Part shown: positions 51,786 through 54,217 of the stretch, in pieces
Numbering within the stretch: the first letter of the stretch is position 1
How the letters are laid out: each line of letters starts with the position of its first letter
NCBI GenBank assembly: GCA_944320295.1
Contig: CALUGY010000107.1
Coordinates: 1-54,217 of the forward strand
DNA: 54,217 bases
Direction: 5' to 3'
Source: an uncultured Bacteroides sp.
Lineage (GTDB): Bacteria; Bacteroidota; Bacteroidia; Bacteroidales; Bacteroidaceae
Notes under the pieces: model-generated
The model's input: the letters and a program-made list of their open reading frames with translations, nothing else
Databases searched by the model: none
Told to the model about the DNA's origin: nothing
Translations under genes and position numbers: made by a program

Positions 51786-53096
51786 ATGATTATGGAATTG
51801 CAACAAGGCGTATTGTTACAAGGTGGAAAGTACCGTGTGGAGAAGAAACTTGCTCAAGGGGGCTTTGGCATAACATACTTAGGATGGCAAGTGGCTTTGA
51901 ACCGGGAAATTGTGATCAAGGAATTCTTCATGAAGGAATATTGTAACCGTGATGCAGGAGCCTCCGGTGTCTCTGTCGGTTCGGAGGGAAGCCGCGAATT
52001 GGTTGCACGTTTTCGACAGAAGTTTTTGAAAGAGGCGCAAACCATAGCATCTATGGACGACCCTCGTATCATACGTATCTATGATATATTCGAGGAGAAC
52101 GGCACGGCATATTATGTGATGGAGTATGTAAACGGCGGTTCGTTGAAGGATTTAGTGATGCGACATGGAGCCTTGCCAGAGCGTGACGCGTTGAACTATT
52201 TACATCAGATAGCAGGGGCATTGTCCTACATTCATGCACGGAAAGTCCTGCATTTGGACGTGAAGCCCTCAAATGTCCTATTGCGTGAGAATGGTAACAT
52301 CGTGTTGATAGACTTTGGTATCTCCAAACGCTATGATGAGCAAGGGTATCAGACCAGTAGTACTCCTGTTGGCTTGAGTAAAGGATATGCTCCTTTGGAA
52401 CAATATCTTCAAGGGGGAATGGAGATGTTTCATCCTTGTACTGATATTTATTCTTTATGCGCTACGGGATATTTCATGCTGACGGGAAACCAACCACCAG
52501 AGGCCGCCTTGGTGAATGAGGAAGGCCTGCCGCCTTTCCCGTCATTTGTGTCTTCTGCCACGGCCACAGCGATACGGTGCGGTATGACCCCACGTGCCAA
52601 AGATCGTCCGCAGACTGTGAAAGACTTCTTGCTTTTACTGGATGGAGTGTCGGAGAGCATACAAAAAACACCCTTTGAGAATACAGGCCGTAGTGCAACA
52701 CCTCCACCGCCTCCTCCGATACCTCAGGTATCGGGTGTGTCTCACGCACAAAAGAAGGAGAAATCCTCTCCCGTGTGGCTGGCTGTTGCCATACCTTTAC
52801 AGATTGTGTTCCTTGCGCTGTTTACCACTATGGCCAGGGATATGTCTATCGACTATGACACGTTGCCGCTCACATTGTTTTATGCCGGATGTTCGTTCGG
52901 TTTCTATCCGTTATTGTTACGGTTGTGTCGGAGAAAGATGGCCGTCGTGTGCTGGATTCTGACAGCCCTTTTCGTCATAAACACATTCTTGCTGCTTATG
53001 TGGAACGGTTCTCTGGTGCTGCCTTATGTGGTGCTATCCGTTGGTTTCGGGGCGAACGCCATTTTTGCCTGGGGGCGCAAGTTGGGAAACTGGTAA
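51786..53096 (+). CDS. Hanks-type Ser/Thr protein kinase with four C-terminal membrane helices
   Basis: 436 residues (Met3 at 51792 also possible). The kinase domain (about 15-288) has AQGGFG (23-28), VIKE with Lys45, HLDVKPSN (156-163), DFG 176-178 and YAPLEQ. Long stretches match the kinase at 13690 (IIRIYDIFEEN, TAYYVMEY, HLDVKPSN, SSTPVG, SKGYAPLEQY). A proline-rich linker (TPPPPPPIPQ) precedes about four hydrophobic segments (329-348, 361-379, 385-404, 409-427) with no extracytoplasmic sensor domain. It is the last gene of the island and the presumed writer for the FHA readers. It ends 3 bases from hemW, which converges. Confidence 0.93.
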   Translation: MIMELQQGVLLQGGKYRVEKKLAQGGFGITYLGWQVALNREIVIKEFFMKEYCNRDAGASGVSVGSEGSRELVARFRQKFLKEAQTIASMDDPRIIRIYDIFEENGTAYYVMEYVNGGSLKDLVMRHGALPERDALNYLHQIAGALSYIHARKVLHLDVKPSNVLLRENGNIVLIDFGISKRYDEQGYQTSSTPVGLSKGYAPLEQYLQGGMEMFHPCTDIYSLCATGYFMLTGNQPPEAALVNEEGLPPFPSFVSSATATAIRCGMTPRAKDRPQTVKDFLLLLDGVSESIQKTPFENTGRSATPPPPPPIPQVSGVSHAQKKEKSSPVWLAVAIPLQIVFLALFTTMARDMSIDYDTLPLTLFYAGCSFGFYPLLLRLCRRKMAVVCWILTALFVINTFLLLMWNGSLVLPYVVLSVGFGANAIFAWGRKLGNW

Positions 53097-53099
53097 GCG

Positions 53100-54217
53100 T
53101 CAGTCTACGGACATCAAGTCGCTGATGATATCATCGGACACAAAAATACCTTCACGGGTGAGGCACAATATATCGTCGTTGTCCGCAAGGCGAAGTTTTC
53201 CCCGTCCGATGTGCGGAGCTGCCATGTGGCGGCAGTAACGAGAGAGGGTAGGACCGAAGTTTTCTTCTATCCTTTTCAAGGAAATGCCCCATATGGTGCG
53301 CAGGCCGGTCATGACATATTCGTTATAGCGCGTTTGCAGGTCGAGTTGCTCGGCTTCGCAAACGCGCTTCCCATTTTCTATGGCCTTGAGGTATTGTTCC
53401 AGCGAAGGGACATTCCATTCGCGGCTGCGTGTGTCGAAAGAGTGGGCAGACGGCCCGCACCCCAGATAGGGGATACCTTGCCAATAGGACGAGTTGTGGC
53501 GTGAGTACATACCCGGTTTGCAGAAGTTGGATATTTCGTAGTGCACGTATCCGGCATCGCTTAATAGCTGGACGAGTGTGGAGAAGAAGCGCAGACTGCA
53601 TTCCTCGTCTACTTCTTTCACACGTTGCGATTGCCGCATTTTGTAGAGTGGCGTTCCTTCTTCGTAAGTCAAATGATAGGCCGAGATGTGTTCCACGTCG
53701 AGGCTTACGGCATGTTGCAGGTCGTTAGTCCATCGCTTCTCCGTTTCGCCCGGAAGTCCATAAATCAAGTCTATGCTGATGTTGCCTATTCCTGCATGTC
53801 GGCATCGTTCCACGGCTTTTATGGCTTGGACCGAGGTGTGACGACGATTGAGCAAGCGCAGCATACCATCGTCAAAGGTCTGTATGCCCATGCTGACGCG
53901 GTTTATGGGCAGTCGGCCCAACATGGCGGCATAGTCATCCGTCAGGTCGTCGGGGTTGGCCTCAAGGGTTATCTCTTTCGCCGCATTTAGGCCGAATGTA
54001 CTCTCTATCGTAGCGAATATCTTTTCCAAATCTCCTTCATCGAGTTGCGAAGGGGTACCTCCTCCAAAATAGATGGTTTCCACAGGGGCACCTTGCAGAT
54101 AGGCAGCACGTATGCGCAATTCTTGGCACAGCGCATCGACAAACCGCCGTTTCAGCGCAATGAGCGTGGTAGAGTAGAAGTCGCAATAGATACAACGTGT
54201 CTTGCAGAAGGGGATGT
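53100..54217 (-). CDS. hemW: HemW-type radical SAM protein, 5' end beyond the window
   Basis: The frame is open to the window edge and includes the radical SAM cluster CKTRCIYC at 54129-54106 side upstream of ELRIRAAYLQGAP, so the start codon lies outside. Further marks are ETIYFGGGTPSQL, EANPDDL, RVSMGIQTFDDGML, LIYGLPGETEKRW, HISAYHLTYEEGTPL, YEISNFCKPGMYSRHN and YLGCGPSAHSF with the C-terminal HemN-type domain. HemW binds heme and SAM and is thought to deliver heme; it lacks proven coproporphyrinogen dehydrogenase activity, and the annotation hemN is often misapplied. The cluster residues read from bases 54206 down to 54183. Confidence 0.92.
   Translation of the reverse strand, partial: IPFCKTRCIYCDFYSTTLIALKRRFVDALCQELRIRAAYLQGAPVETIYFGGGTPSQLDEGDLEKIFATIESTFGLNAAKEITLEANPDDLTDDYAAMLGRLPINRVSMGIQTFDDGMLRLLNRRHTSVQAIKAVERCRHAGIGNISIDLIYGLPGETEKRWTNDLQHAVSLDVEHISAYHLTYEEGTPLYKMRQSQRVKEVDEECSLRFFSTLVQLLSDAGYVHYEISNFCKPGMYSRHNSSYWQGIPYLGCGPSAHSFDTRSREWNVPSLEQYLKAIENGKRVCEAEQLDLQTRYNEYVMTGLRTIWGISLKRIEENFGPTLSRYCRHMAAPHIGRGKLRLADNDDILCLTREGIFVSDDIISDLMSVD

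Overview
The window looks like a chromosomal segment of a Bacteroidales bacterium, probably Bacteroidaceae. The reasons are promoters of the Bacteroidetes type (TTTG, a spacer of about 19-20 bases, then TAnnTTTG) in front of many genes, weak Shine-Dalgarno signals, the gene set (DUF2027-Smr protein, DUF4827 lipoprotein, carboxynorspermidine decarboxylase, BspA-type leucine-rich repeats, TPR-fused LytS-like kinase with LytTR regulator), and a trp operon ordered trpB-E-G-D-C-F-A. The species cannot be fixed from the sequence. Most of the window looks GC-richer than 43-53 kb.
Layout. 1-1.9 kb: minus-strand Phe/Tyr biosynthesis operon (pheA, then a PLP aminotransferase cut by the window edge) behind a Phe/Tyr-rich leader peptide and hairpin, i.e. 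a transcription attenuator. 2.3-8 kb: lipoprotein phosphodiesterase/nuclease-like protein, TPR protein, recQ and recJ, all minus. 8.7-13.6 kb: yaaA, then tsaC, a sugar-phosphate transferase, a ClC channel and fmt as one run. 13.7-16 kb: a membrane Ser/Thr kinase fused to an FKBP domain, divergent from an ECF sigma factor. 16.6-24 kb: a thiE-like gene and the full trp operon with a leader peptide carrying three consecutive Trp codons and an attenuator hairpin. 24-29 kb: PcrA/UvrD helicase, nspC, three tRNA genes (Gly-Leu-Gly), engB. 29-38.8 kb: rpe, comEC, nrnA, DUF4827 lipoprotein, phosphohexomutase, NUDIX, queA, DUF2027-Smr. 38.9-42.3 kb: LytS-like sensor kinase, LytTR response regulator, small exported protein. 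43.0-53.1 kb: a one-directional signalling island. The end of hemW closes the window.
Two things stand out. First, at least nine sites, mostly intergenic, carry arrays of four to six degenerate units with an almost fixed 22-bp (once 23-bp) period. Each unit centres on a short palindrome; the palindrome differs between sites while the period is kept, and one array has become the coding N-terminus of RecQ. I see none in 43-53 kb. Second, the 43-53 kb island combines an orphan LytTR regulator, two FHA/zinc-ribbon proteins, a PP2C phosphatase, a Ser/Thr kinase, an exported caspase-like protease, a BspA-like LRR protein and four related small proteins with a glycine-rich membrane segment and acidic or EF-hand-like tails. 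Together these read as a complete phospho-signalling circuit (writer, eraser, readers) linked to exported or membrane effectors. I do not recognise it as a described system.
How the parts work together: amino-acid supply (Phe/Tyr, Trp) is controlled by ribosome-stalling leaders; recJ and recQ are stop-start coupled; the two kinases at 14 and 52 kb are close paralogues in the kinase domain with different C-terminal halves, so eukaryote-like phosphorylation has at least two outlets here.
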